NCBI RefSeq assembly: GCF_002213415.1
Contig: NZ_NJGU01000010.1
Coordinates: forward strand, 124,001 to 188,000
DNA from: Herbaspirillum robiniae
Lineage (GTDB): Bacteria; Pseudomonadota; Gammaproteobacteria; Burkholderiales; Burkholderiaceae_D
Direction of reading: 5' to 3'
Length of the DNA stretch: 64,000 bases
Positions 22,793 to 32,238 of this stretch are shown here, piece after piece (the first letter of the stretch is position 1; each line of letters begins with the position of its first letter). The notes beneath the pieces are model-generated. The model did no database searches and had not been told where the DNA came from. It saw nothing but the letters and a program-made list of their open reading frames with translations. The position numbers were made by a program, and so were the translations under genes.

Positions 22793-23437
22793 ATGCCACT
22801 TTCCCGCAGGAAAAATCCGCCGCAGGCCGCGCAGGCCATGCGCAAGCAGCCGGTGCAGGATCGTGCGCAGCGCACCATCGAGACCATTTTCGACGCTACT
22901 GCTCAGATCGTCGACGAACAGGGCGAGGCCCAGCTCACCACCAACCGCATCGCCGAGCGCGCGGGCTTTTCGATCGGCACGCTGTATCAGTATTTTCCGA
23001 CCAAGGAAGCGATCCTGCTGGCGCTGATCCATCGCGGGCGGCGGCGGGTGATGGACGAGATGCAGGCCGCGCTGGCCCGGCAGGTGGCCGCAGGCGTGCC
23101 GCCGCAGCAGATCGTGCGGGAGCGCATCCGCATGCTGATCGAGGCGTTCGGCTCGGGCGGGGTGTTCAAGCGCTCGATGATACGGCTGGCATGGCGCATG
23201 GATCACCATGAAAACATCATGCAGGCCATGCGCGAGGGCGCCGAGCACATCGCCGTGGCGCTCGCGCAGATGGAGGGACCGGGTTTGCGCCCGCCCAATG
23301 CGGCCACCTTGTTCGTGCTGACGCGGGCGGTGATGGGCGCCATTCGCAGCGCCTCGCTGGAGGAGTCGCCGCTGCTGGGAACGCGGCAGTTCGAGGATGA
23401 ACTGGTGGGCCTGGCGTGGGGGATGCTGAAGGCCTGA
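22793..23437 (+). CDS. TetR/AcrR family transcriptional regulator
   Basis: A 214-residue repressor. The N-terminal helix-turn-helix reads RIAERAGFSIGTLYQYFPTKEAI, the most conserved TetR signature (~residues 50-72). The C-terminal ligand domain is helical and ends ELVGLAWGMLKA. Start ATG 22793 follows weak ribosome-site sequence; ATG 22838 is a possible internal start. It probably controls the divergent hydrolase-crotonase pair. Confidence 0.88.
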   Translation: MPLSRRKNPPQAAQAMRKQPVQDRAQRTIETIFDATAQIVDEQGEAQLTTNRIAERAGFSIGTLYQYFPTKEAILLALIHRGRRRVMDEMQAALARQVAAGVPPQQIVRERIRMLIEAFGSGGVFKRSMIRLAWRMDHHENIMQAMREGAEHIAVALAQMEGPGLRPPNAATLFVLTRAVMGAIRSASLEESPLLGTRQFEDELVGLAWGMLKA

Positions 23438-23533
23438 TCCCGGCCGCCGCCTGCCGGCGTGTCTGCCGTTGTGCATGGCGCCTGTGCGCAACAGGCGGGG
23501 CTTCAATTTATTGCACTTGATTTATTCTCCCGA

Positions 23534-23567
23534 TCAACGTAACTTTTGATCAATCAAGTTACGTTGA
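23534..23567. promoter_or_regulatory. Perfect 12-bp inverted repeat upstream of a small secreted protein
   Basis: TCAACGTAACTT (23534-23545) pairs perfectly with AAGTTACGTTGA (23556-23567) around TTGATCAATC, which itself contains the palindrome TTGATCAA. It lies 50 bases before the gene at 23617. It could be an operator or a 5'-UTR hairpin; there is no T-tract to make it a terminator. Confidence 0.6.
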
Positions 23568-23616
23568 CAGCACTCGTGTCGCGTCGCGCAAACGCCAGGG
23601 CCCAAAGGGAGGGGAC

Positions 23617-23928
23617 ATGAAGAGACGATTGTTCTGTGCCTCGCTGTTGCTGATGTTCGCCCGGCTTGCCGGCGCCCAGCAGACCGTCATGCTGGAGCAG
23701 GACATCGCTTGCGACAGCGTCGAGGTCCAGCAGCTGCGTGTGCAGCTGACCCGGATCATCATGACCACGGACAACGAACAGTCCAAGGATGAGGCCACGC
23801 GAAAGATCGTCGAGCTGACCCGTCAGCGCTGTGTGCCGCTCACGGGCATTTTTACCGTCAAGGAAAAGACCAACGGCCTGCTCAAGGTCATCACCACGGA
23901 CGGCACGCAACTGTGGCTCGTGGAATGA
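23617..23928 (+). CDS. Small secreted protein, unknown
   Basis: A 103-residue protein with signal peptide MKRRLFCASLLLMFARLAGA (cleavage before QQTV). Two cysteines remain in the mature protein (DIACDSVEV and RQRCVPL) and could form a disulfide. Ribosome site GGGAGGGGAC immediately precedes ATG. No family is recognised; it converges with the GntR gene. Confidence 0.65.
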   Translation: MKRRLFCASLLLMFARLAGAQQTVMLEQDIACDSVEVQQLRVQLTRIIMTTDNEQSKDEATRKIVELTRQRCVPLTGIFTVKEKTNGLLKVITTDGTQLWLVE

Positions 23929-24000
23929 GCCTGCGCCCAGGCGACTTGTCCTCGCTGCAGACATATTGAGCGCGCCCGGTCCGTCACCGGATCGCGGCGC

Positions 24001-24783
24001 TCAGATCATGCCCAGCATTTCTTCCAGATCCTCTTCCTCGCTGGGCGGCGCCGACATGTCCAGCACTTCCTCGATGTGGTTCAGGTGCTCGATCATTGCC
24101 GCCACCGCGTCTTCGGCGCGGCCGGCGGCGATCGCGTTGATGATGTCGCCGTGTTCGTCGTGCGTGCAGGCGGGGACGGTGGGCGAGTCGTAGAGCACGA
24201 TGATCAGGCAGGTCAGCGAGGCCAGTTCGCGCATCATCTTGCTCATCACCGGGTTTTCCACCATGTCGGCGATGCGGATGTGGAATTCGCCCGAGAGGCG
24301 GATGATGGCCCGGCGGTCGTTGTTCTCGCGGGCGCGGGCTTCCTGCGCCACGTGCTCGCGCAGCTGGGCGACGTGCTCGGGCCGGGTGTGTTCGCACAGG
24401 TGGCGCAGCAGCGCCGGCTCCAGCAGGCGCCGCGCGGCGAAGATGTTGCGCGCTTCTTCCGGCGTGGGGCTGGCGACGAAGGCGCCGCGGTTGGGGATGG
24501 TGGTGATCAGGCCTTCATGCGACAGCCGCGCCAGCACTTCGCGCACCCGCGTGCGGTTCACGCCGAAGATGCTGGCCAGCTTTTCTTCCACCAGCTTGGT
24601 GCCGGGCGTGAGCCGGTGCTCCATGATCGAACCCAGGATGCGCTCGTAGATCGCATCGCCCGCCATGGGCCTGGCGCTGATGGCTTGGCCGGGCAGGGGG
24701 CTGTTTTCCGGTTTGTCCTGCTTGCCGCTTTTCTTGCGCGTGGATGCTGCGGTGCTGGTGCTGGTGCTGGTGTTGGTGCTCAT
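24001..24783 (-). CDS. GntR family regulator (FadR/FCD subfamily)
   Basis: A 260-residue regulator. A low-complexity Ser/Thr N-terminus (STNTSTSTSTAAST), encoded by near-repeats of GGTGCT, is followed by the winged helix (EEKLASIFGVNRTRVREVLARL, in two parts ~60-85) and an FCD ligand domain with metal-binding-type residues (SGEFHIRIADM; HDEHGDIINAIAAG). It is divergent from the ABC transporter-hydantoinase operon at 25186, and TTGTCACAA sites lie near both promoters. It most likely controls that operon in response to its substrate, and itself. Confidence 0.88.
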   Translation of the reverse strand: MSTNTSTSTSTAASTRKKSGKQDKPENSPLPGQAISARPMAGDAIYERILGSIMEHRLTPGTKLVEEKLASIFGVNRTRVREVLARLSHEGLITTIPNRGAFVASPTPEEARNIFAARRLLEPALLRHLCEHTRPEHVAQLREHVAQEARARENNDRRAIIRLSGEFHIRIADMVENPVMSKMMRELASLTCLIIVLYDSPTVPACTHDEHGDIINAIAAGRAEDAVAAMIEHLNHIEEVLDMSAPPSEEEDLEEMLGMI

Positions 24784-24883
24784 GTCGTCTCGGCAGATTC
24801 TTGTGCGCCGGTGTCTGGCGGATGTTGGATGGATGAGGCCTGGATGATGTGCCGCCATGATAGCTGAAAATTGTGGAAATTTT

Positions 24884-24892
24884 TTGTCACAA
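24884..24892. promoter_or_regulatory. Candidate GntR operator near the regulator's own promoter
   Basis: TTGTCACAA, a 9-bp palindrome fitting the FadR-subfamily pattern N-GT-N-AC-N, about 100 bases upstream of the GntR start. The same 9-mer is at the centre of 25137-25153. Confidence 0.5.
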
Positions 24893-25136
24893 TAAATTAA
24901 AAATATCCGTACAGAAAAAATCTTTTTTGGCGCACAAGGCTGGGGCGTCTTTTGCTGCTTCTGCCCGGTTTCGATGCAAAAGCGTAGCAGGCTCCCGCTT
25001 TTCCTTCACCCGTCTCCCGCATCGTGAATGCCTGTCTATCCCTTGTTGGTGGCGATATTCAAGGCGTCTTCATGGTTTTTCGACAATCGGTTTTCTCCCT
25101 GGCACAGCTATTGCATTGATCGTGGCAATGCAAAAT

Positions 25137-25153
25137 TAAATTGTCACAATTTA
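25137..25153. promoter_or_regulatory. Candidate GntR operator in front of the ABC transporter operon
   Basis: TAAATTGTCACAATTTA is a perfect 17-bp palindrome ending 32 bases before the start of the substrate-binding protein. Its core TTGTCACAA recurs at 24884. The 327-bp divergent region is otherwise without genes. Confidence 0.65.
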
Positions 25154-25185
25154 TATTTGGTTTGTTCATCTCAGGGAGAGAAACG

Positions 25186-26226
25186 ATGCAAAAGCAAGTT
25201 CGCAAGTCCCCGTTCGGTCTGTCCATCAAGGGTGCGGCGCTGGCCGCCATGCTGGCCTGCGGCGTGATGGCCGCCGGTTCCGCCGCGGCGCAGTCCAAGC
25301 CGAAGATCAAGCTGGCCTACGCCAAGTGCGCGCATTGCATGTCGATGTCCATGGTGCCGGCGCTGGCGCAGAACGTGGACATCGAAGGCATCAACTTCAC
25401 CGCCGGCAGCGACGCGCTGACCGCGCTGGTCTCCAAGAGCGTGGACATCGCGCAGGTGACTTACCTGGCCTACGTCAGCGGCCTGGACAAGGGCTTCGAC
25501 CTGGTGGCGGTGTCGGGCCAGGTCAACGGCGGCTCAGAGATGCTGGTCGGCAAGGATACCAAGCTGGCGTCCGACGACTGGGCCGGGCTGAAGAAGCTGG
25601 TCGCCGAGTACAAGGCACAGGGCAAGCCCTTCCGCATCGCGGCCTCGCGCGGCAACGCGCAGGACCTGCACATGCGCGGCGAGCTGGCCGGCCACGGCAT
25701 CGATCCGTCCAAGGACGTGCAGTTCGTGAACATCCCCAACCCGTCCGATCACGCCGCCGCCTTGTCGCGCGGCGAGGTCGAGCTGATCTGCTCGGTCGAG
25801 CCGTTCGCCTCGCAGATCCGCATGACCGGCGTGGGCAAGCACTTCGCCTATCCATATGACCAGGCCGCCGGTCGCCTGACCAACCTGATCGTGACCCGTT
25901 CGGACGTGATCAAGGAACACCCGGCCGAGGTGAAGGAGACGGTGGCCGCCGTGGTCAAGCTGGTGGACGGCCTGCAGAAGGACAAGCAGGGCTGGATCAA
26001 CAGCATCGTCAAGGGCACCGGCCTGGATCCCAAGATCGCCACCGAGGCGCTCAACAACGCCTACCCCGACTACCGCATGTACCGCACCCAGACCAAGGCG
26101 ATCGCCGGGATGATGAAGGACCTGAAGTACGTCTCCAGCGATGTCTCCGCGCAGGCGGAGAAGAACATGGACTACAGCTTCCTGATGAGCGTGACGGGCA
26201 AGCCGAAGTCCGAGCTGGGCTATTGA
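25186..26226 (+). CDS. NitT/TauT/Thi5-type ABC transporter substrate-binding protein
   Basis: A 346-residue periplasmic binding protein. The signal peptide ends at AAGSAAAQ (~residue 36). The mature N-terminus reads KPKIKLAYAKCAHCMSMS, with an unusual CxxC beside the first strand that lines the ligand pocket in this fold. Later segments (GSDALTALVSKSVDIAQVTY, PNPSDHAAALSRGEVELIC) are typical of NMT1/Thi5-like and SsuA/TauA proteins. AGGGAGAG precedes ATG 25186. First gene of a five-gene operon whose enzymes suggest a cyclic amide or pyrimidine-like ligand. Confidence 0.9.
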   Translation: MQKQVRKSPFGLSIKGAALAAMLACGVMAAGSAAAQSKPKIKLAYAKCAHCMSMSMVPALAQNVDIEGINFTAGSDALTALVSKSVDIAQVTYLAYVSGLDKGFDLVAVSGQVNGGSEMLVGKDTKLASDDWAGLKKLVAEYKAQGKPFRIAASRGNAQDLHMRGELAGHGIDPSKDVQFVNIPNPSDHAAALSRGEVELICSVEPFASQIRMTGVGKHFAYPYDQAAGRLTNLIVTRSDVIKEHPAEVKETVAAVVKLVDGLQKDKQGWINSIVKGTGLDPKIATEALNNAYPDYRMYRTQTKAIAGMMKDLKYVSSDVSAQAEKNMDYSFLMSVTGKPKSELGY

Positions 26227-26256
26227 TCCGACGACCCGGGAAGAGAAGGAGTCACC

Positions 26257-27084
26257 ATGAGTGGAATGAAGTTTTCCCTGTCGCATTCGCTGTCGGAGGC
26301 GAAATGGCGCTTCGCGGTGCCGGTGCTGCTGGTGCTGTTCTGGGAGGCGTTCTCGCGGTCGGGCGTGATCCCGGCCTCGCTGCTGCCGGCGCCGTCGCGC
26401 GTGTTTTCCACCTGGATGGACTGGATCTTCGGCATCAACGAAGCGGCCCAGGACAGTAGCGGCAAGTGGATCTACGACGCCTTCGCCAGCTGCATGCGGG
26501 TGACTGCGGGCTACCTGATCGCGGCGGTGTCGGGCATCGCGCTGGGCGTGGCCATCGGCTGGTGGCGCTGGGTCGAGCGCGCCATCGAGCCGACCGTGCA
26601 GATGCTGCGTCCGGTGCCGCCGGTGTCGTGGATCCCGCTGGCGATCATCTGGTTCGGCATCGCCAACAAGCCGGCGATCTTCCTGGTGTTCCTCGGCGCC
26701 TTCTTCCCCATCCTGATGAACACCGTGCACGGCGTGAAGACCTCCGACCGCAACCTGCTGCGCGCGGCTGCCATGGCCGGGGCGAAGCAGGGGCAGTTGC
26801 TGCGCTTCGTGATCCTGCCGGCGGCCATGCCCAGCATCTTCGCCGGCCTGCGCATCGGCATCGGCAGCGCCTGGATGCTGACGGTGACCGCAGAGATGGT
26901 GGCCGTCAAGAGCGGCCTGGGCTACGCGCTGTGGGATTCGTATTACTTCCTGCGCTACGACCTGGTGATCGCGGCCATGATCAGCATCGGCCTGCTTGGC
27001 TTCCTGGCCGACTGGATCCTGAAGCAGATCATGAATTCGGTGCTGCGCTGGCAGCAGGTGTCGACTGTCCAAGGTAAAGCGTAA
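26257..27084 (+). CDS. ABC transporter permease (NitT/TauT type)
   Basis: A 275-residue inner-membrane permease with about six helices. The EAA-type coupling loop reads RAAAMAGAKQGQLLRFVILPAAMPSIFAGL (shown across ~167-197). The RPVPPVSWIPLAIIWFG stretch is the SsuC/TauC hallmark. GAAGGAG precedes ATG 26257. It pairs with the ATPase at 27097. Confidence 0.93.
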   Translation: MSGMKFSLSHSLSEAKWRFAVPVLLVLFWEAFSRSGVIPASLLPAPSRVFSTWMDWIFGINEAAQDSSGKWIYDAFASCMRVTAGYLIAAVSGIALGVAIGWWRWVERAIEPTVQMLRPVPPVSWIPLAIIWFGIANKPAIFLVFLGAFFPILMNTVHGVKTSDRNLLRAAAMAGAKQGQLLRFVILPAAMPSIFAGLRIGIGSAWMLTVTAEMVAVKSGLGYALWDSYYFLRYDLVIAAMISIGLLGFLADWILKQIMNSVLRWQQVSTVQGKA

Positions 27085-27096
27085 GAGAGGAACATC

Positions 27097-27888
<792 letters not shown>

Positions 27889-27899
27889 AAGGAAACCAG

Positions 27900-28628
27900 A
27901 TGACCCAACGCACCTTGCTCGGCATGCTGACGCCGTCCTCCAACACCACGCTGGAGCCGGTCACCACCGCCATGATCGGCGAGATCCCCGAGGCCAGCGC
28001 CCACTTCGGGCGCTTTCGCGTGACCGAGATCGCGCTGTCCAGCCAGGCGCTGGCGCAGTTCGACGACAGCGAGATCCTGCGCGCGGCCGAACTGCTGTCG
28101 CACGCCAAGGTCGGCAGCATCGGCTGGAACGGCACCTCGTCCGGCTGGCTCGGTTTCGAGGCCGACGAGCGGCTGTGCAAGCGCATTACCGACGCTACCG
28201 GCATTCCGGCCTGCACCTCGGTGCTGGCGCTCAACGAGATTTTCGACATCACCGGCGTCAAGCGCTTCGGTCTGGTGACGCCCTATCTGGATGAGGTGCA
28301 GGCCGCCATCATCAAGAACTACGGCAGCGCCGGCTACGAATGCGTCTCCGAACGTCATCTGCGCAAGCAGGATAATTTCTCCTTCTCCGAAGTCGGCGCC
28401 GATGAGTTGCGCGCGATGGTGCGTGAAGTGGCAAAGGATAAGCCGCAAGCCATCACCATCTTCTGCACCAACCTGCGCGGCGCGCCGCTGGTGGAGGAGC
28501 TGGAGAAGGAAGTCGGCATCCCGATCTACGACACCATCTCCACCGTGGTGTGGAAGTCGCTCAAGCAGGCCGGCGCCGATCCTTCGCGGATCCGCAACTG
28601 GGGCAGCCTGTTCCGCGACGTCGATTAA
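27900..28628 (+). CDS. Asp/Glu racemase superfamily protein (maleate isomerase/arylmalonate decarboxylase-like)
   Basis: A 242-residue cytosolic protein. The N-terminus LGMLTPSSNTTLEPVT is typical of the maleate isomerase/AMDase branch. Family members use one or two cysteines: here the first site reads WNGTSSGW without cysteine, while the second is present in TIFCTNLRGAPLV. One-cysteine members such as arylmalonate decarboxylase protonate from one face only. In this operon it may epimerise or isomerise the hydantoinase substrate or product. AAGGAAACC precedes ATG. Substrate unknown. Confidence 0.8.
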   Translation: MTQRTLLGMLTPSSNTTLEPVTTAMIGEIPEASAHFGRFRVTEIALSSQALAQFDDSEILRAAELLSHAKVGSIGWNGTSSGWLGFEADERLCKRITDATGIPACTSVLALNEIFDITGVKRFGLVTPYLDEVQAAIIKNYGSAGYECVSERHLRKQDNFSFSEVGADELRAMVREVAKDKPQAITIFCTNLRGAPLVEELEKEVGIPIYDTISTVVWKSLKQAGADPSRIRNWGSLFRDVD

Positions 28629-28717
28629 GCGCACCCGGTCCTCTCTTATCGCCACACAGCATGCCGTCGCACCGACGGCAGCGGGGCCGCTTTGCCCCGC
28701 GTTCTGGAGAAACCACC

Positions 28718-30142
28718 ATGGAACAATTTGACGTAGTGATCCGCAACGGCACGGTTGCCACCGCCTCCGACATCATGCAGTGCGACGTCGGCATCAGGGA
28801 CGGCAAGGTCGCCATGCTGGGGCGCGGCCTGCCGGCCGGCAAAGAGGAGATCGACGCCGCCGGCAAGCTGGTGCTGCCGGGCGGCGTGGATGCGCATTGC
28901 CACCTGGACCAGCCGATGGAAGAGGGGCTGAAGATGGCCGACGACTTCAGGAGCGGCACCATCTCGGCCGCCTGCGGCGGCACCACGACCGTGATCCCGT
29001 TCGCGGCGCAGGCCAAGGGCCAGTCGCTGCGCGCCGCGGTCGAGGACTACCACCGGCGCGCCGAGGGAAAGGCGGTGATCGACTACGCCTTCCACATGAT
29101 CGTCAGCGATCCCAGCGAAAAGGTGCTGAAAGAAGAACTGCCGCAGCTGGTGCGCGAGGGCTATACCTCGTTCAAGATCTACATGACCTACGACGACCTG
29201 AAGCTCAACGACCGCCAGATCCTCGACCTGCTGGCGCTGGCGCGGCGCGAAGGCGCGATGGTCATGGTGCACGCCGAGAACGCCGACTGCATCGGCTGGC
29301 TGACCGAGCAGCTGGAAGAGGCCGGGCTGACCGCGCCCAAGTACCACGCGACCTCGCGCCCGATGCTGGTCGAGCGCGAGGCCACGCATCGCGCCATCGC
29401 GTTGTCCGAACTGGTGGACGTGCCCATCCTGATCGTGCACGTCTCCGGCAAGGAAGCCATCGAGCAGATCCGCTGGGCGCACGGGCACGGCCTGCGCATC
29501 TATGCCGAGACCTGCCCGCAATACCTGGTGCTGAGCGAGGACAATCTCGACGACGGCTATCACGGCGCCAAGTGCGTGTGCAGCCCGCCGCCGCGCGACC
29601 GCGCCAACCAGCAATACGTGTGGGACGGCCTGGCCAGCGGCCTGTTCACGGTGTTCTCGTCGGACCACGCGCCGTTCCGTTATGAGGATCCACAGGGCAA
29701 GAAACCGGGCGGCAAGGAAGTGCCGTTCCGCTACATCCCCAACGGCACGCCGGGGCTGGAGACGCGCATGCCCATCCTGTTCTCGGAAGGCGTGGGCAAA
29801 GGTCGCATCGATCTCAACCGCTTCGTCGCGCTGACCGCCACCGATCCGGCCAAGATGTACGGCCTGTATCCGCGCAAGGGCACCATTGCCATCGGCAGCG
29901 ACGCCGACATCGCCATCTGGGACCCGCACAAGGAAGTCGTGGTGCGCAACGAGATGCTGCATCACGACGTCGACTACACGCCTTATGAAGGCATGCATCT
30001 CACCGGTTGGCCGATGACCACGCTCTCGCGCGGCGAGGTGGTGTGGCGCGACGGCAAGTTCGACGCCGCGATCGGGCGCGGGCAGTTCCTGCCCTGCGGC
30101 CTGCCCGATCCGGCGCGCCCCAGGAAAGTGATTCCTGCCTGA
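28718..30142 (+). CDS. Dihydropyrimidinase/D-hydantoinase
   Basis: A 474-residue zinc amidohydrolase that opens cyclic ureides. The metal ligands are visible: HxH in GGVDAHCHLDQP, the carboxylated lysine in YTSFKIYMTY, histidines in MVHAENADC and ILIVHVSGK, and the aspartate in FSSDHAPFR. The C-terminal beta-sandwich ends with TLSRGEVVWRDGKF. It is the usual family length (about 460-480). It is the last gene of the GntR-ABC transporter operon; an 89-bp spacer separates it from the racemase-like gene. A partner N-carbamoylase is not in the window. Confidence 0.93.
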   Translation: MEQFDVVIRNGTVATASDIMQCDVGIRDGKVAMLGRGLPAGKEEIDAAGKLVLPGGVDAHCHLDQPMEEGLKMADDFRSGTISAACGGTTTVIPFAAQAKGQSLRAAVEDYHRRAEGKAVIDYAFHMIVSDPSEKVLKEELPQLVREGYTSFKIYMTYDDLKLNDRQILDLLALARREGAMVMVHAENADCIGWLTEQLEEAGLTAPKYHATSRPMLVEREATHRAIALSELVDVPILIVHVSGKEAIEQIRWAHGHGLRIYAETCPQYLVLSEDNLDDGYHGAKCVCSPPPRDRANQQYVWDGLASGLFTVFSSDHAPFRYEDPQGKKPGGKEVPFRYIPNGTPGLETRMPILFSEGVGKGRIDLNRFVALTATDPAKMYGLYPRKGTIAIGSDADIAIWDPHKEVVVRNEMLHHDVDYTPYEGMHLTGWPMTTLSRGEVVWRDGKFDAAIGRGQFLPCGLPDPARPRKVIPA

Positions 30143-30337
30143 CGGGAAATAAATAATCCCGGCATTCCCTTCCCAACCCTTTAGCGCGTCATGGCGCGCG
30201 CCGTAAACGAGGTCGGGGAGGGATGCATGCCGCGCGCAGGTCGTGACCGGCGCGGTCGTCGCATATTGCTTGATTGCAATGCGCGACGGTTTGCCATCGG
30301 CTCCCCGGACCATTCAAACAACACTCCGACGCCGACG

Positions 30338-31927
30338 ATGAACAATCTCTCGCTCAAGAAAAAACTCTGGCTGCCCCTGATTTTCTCCTGGATGGCCTTG
30401 CTGTTCCTCTCCGTCTGGCACGCCTACCAGACCCGCGACCTGCAGATTTCCGAACGCCAGCGCGCGCTGGAAGACGTCACCGAGATGGCCTACAGCCTGA
30501 TCTCGGGCTACGCCAAGCTGGAGGGCGAAGGCAAGATGTCGCGCGAGGACGCGCAGAAGGGCGCCATCGCCCGCGTCCGGGACCAGCGCTACACCGGCGA
30601 CGGCTACGTGACGCTGGTGGGCGGCGACTCGGTGATCGTGATGCATCCGATCAACACCAAGCTCGACGGCAAGAACATGATCGATTTCAAGGACGCCAAG
30701 GGCAACGAGCTCTACAAGATGATCGCCGCCACCGGCTCGTCGGCGTCCGGTAAGGGCTTCCTCGAATACTGGTGGCCGCGGCCCGGCGCCGACAAGCCCA
30801 GCCCCAAGATGGGCTTCGTCAAGCGCTTCAAGCCCTGGAACTGGGACCTGATCTGCAGCGTGTATTCGGATGACATCGAGGCCGACTTCCGCCGCGCGCT
30901 GGTCCAGGCCGTGGTGGTGCTGGTGGGGCTGGGCGTGCTGCTGTCGCTGATCGCCGGCATGGTCTCGCGCAATATCTTCCGCTCCATCGGCGGCGAGCCG
31001 ACCGAGGCCGCCGACATGGCGCGCAAGATCGCCGCCGGCGACCTGACCGGCAGCATCCGCACCGTCGGCGGCGACAGCCACAGCCTGGTGGCGGCGGTGG
31101 CCTATACCCGCGACCGCCTGGTCGATACCGTGCACGGCATCCAGAACGCCACCGAGTCGATCAAGACCTCGGTCGACGAGATCGCCACCGGCAACATGGA
31201 CCTCTCCAACCGCACCGAACAGCAGGCCGGTTCGCTGGAGGAGACCGCCTCGGCGATGGAGGAGCTGACCTCCACCGTCAAGCAGAACGCCGCCAACGCC
31301 CAGCACGCCAACCAGCTGGCGGCGACCGCGTCAAAGGTCGCCATCGAAGGCGGCGAGGTGGTGGGGCAGGTGGTGCAGACCATGGCCTCGATCAACGAAT
31401 CCTCGCGCAAGATCGTCGACATCATCAGCGTGATCGACGGCATCGCCTTCCAGACCAACATCCTGGCGCTGAACGCGGCGGTGGAAGCCGCCCGTGCCGG
31501 CGAGCAGGGCCGCGGCTTCGCGGTGGTGGCCTCGGAGGTGCGCTCGCTGGCCCAGCGTTCGGCCGCGGCGGCCAAGGAGATCAAGGGCCTGATCGACGAC
31601 TCGGTCGGCAAGGTCGACGCCGGCACGCACCTGGTGCAGCAGGCCGGCCAGACCATGCAGGAGGTGGTGGCCAGCATCCAGGGCGTGTCCACCGTCGTGC
31701 ACGAGATCGCCACCGCCAGCCACGAGCAGAGCTCGGGCATCGAGCAGGTCGGCCACGCCATCACGCAGATGGACGAGACCACCCAGCAGAACGCCGCGCT
31801 GGTGGAGCAGGCCGCCGCCGCCGCGCAGTCGCTGCAGGAGCAGGCCGACAAGCTGGTGCGGCTGGTCGGCGTGTTCACGCTGGACCGCACGCGCGCCGCG
31901 CCAGGCAGCGCGCAGCTGCTGAACTGA
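30338..31927 (+). CDS. Methyl-accepting chemotaxis protein (single Cache domain)
   Basis: A 529-residue chemoreceptor. Membrane segment ~12-30, a periplasmic sCache-type sensor ([33 protein letters not shown]), second membrane segment ~190-210, HAMP, and a signalling domain with the conserved hairpin tip [33 protein letters not shown] (residues ~362-394). Methylation-type [16 protein letters not shown] is present. The C-terminus has no NWETF tether. It is monocistronic, 195 bases after the hydantoinase, and may sense a related compound. Confidence 0.93.
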   Translation: MNNLSLKKKLWLPLIFSWMALLFLSVWHAYQTRDLQISERQRALEDVTEMAYSLISGYAKLEGEGKMSREDAQKGAIARVRDQRYTGDGYVTLVGGDSVIVMHPINTKLDGKNMIDFKDAKGNELYKMIAATGSSASGKGFLEYWWPRPGADKPSPKMGFVKRFKPWNWDLICSVYSDDIEADFRRALVQAVVVLVGLGVLLSLIAGMVSRNIFRSIGGEPTEAADMARKIAAGDLTGSIRTVGGDSHSLVAAVAYTRDRLVDTVHGIQNATESIKTSVDEIATGNMDLSNRTEQQAGSLEETASAMEELTSTVKQNAANAQHANQLAATASKVAIEGGEVVGQVVQTMASINESSRKIVDIISVIDGIAFQTNILALNAAVEAARAGEQGRGFAVVASEVRSLAQRSAAAAKEIKGLIDDSVGKVDAGTHLVQQAGQTMQEVVASIQGVSTVVHEIATASHEQSSGIEQVGHAITQMDETTQQNAALVEQAAAAAQSLQEQADKLVRLVGVFTLDRTRAAPGSAQLLN

Positions 31928-32002
31928 GTGCGCCCGGGCGGGGCTTGTGCATCACGGCAAGCCCCTGCGGCGCATCCGCTGGATGCACCGGGAAGCTGCA
32001 CA

Positions 32003-32059
32003 TGCTGCGCCAAAATGGTTTGAAAAAATAATAAATCTGAAAAAACCAATTTTGCAGCA
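32003..32059. promoter_or_regulatory. AT-rich imperfect dyad upstream of the DMT exporter
   Basis: TGCTGC-GC-CAAAATGGTTT on the left faces AAACCAATTTTGCAGCA on the right, around an A/T-only centre of about 25 bases. It lies about 180 bases before the DMT transporter start in an otherwise GC-rich 311-bp gap. It may be an operator or architectural-protein site; nothing else is seen in the gap. Confidence 0.45.
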
Positions 32060-32238
32060 TTAAGTGCCGGATATGGCGTTGCTCGACGTCAAATTCGGCA
32101 GCACTATCCGTCCCCCATTCTCTACCATTGAGGCCTGTTTGGATGCGCCGCAACATGCGCGGAAACGGCCCTCGACGCGTGTTGCACGATCGCCTTTTCG
32201 CCCACGCGACGCTCCGTTTTCACCCCATGGAGCAAGAG

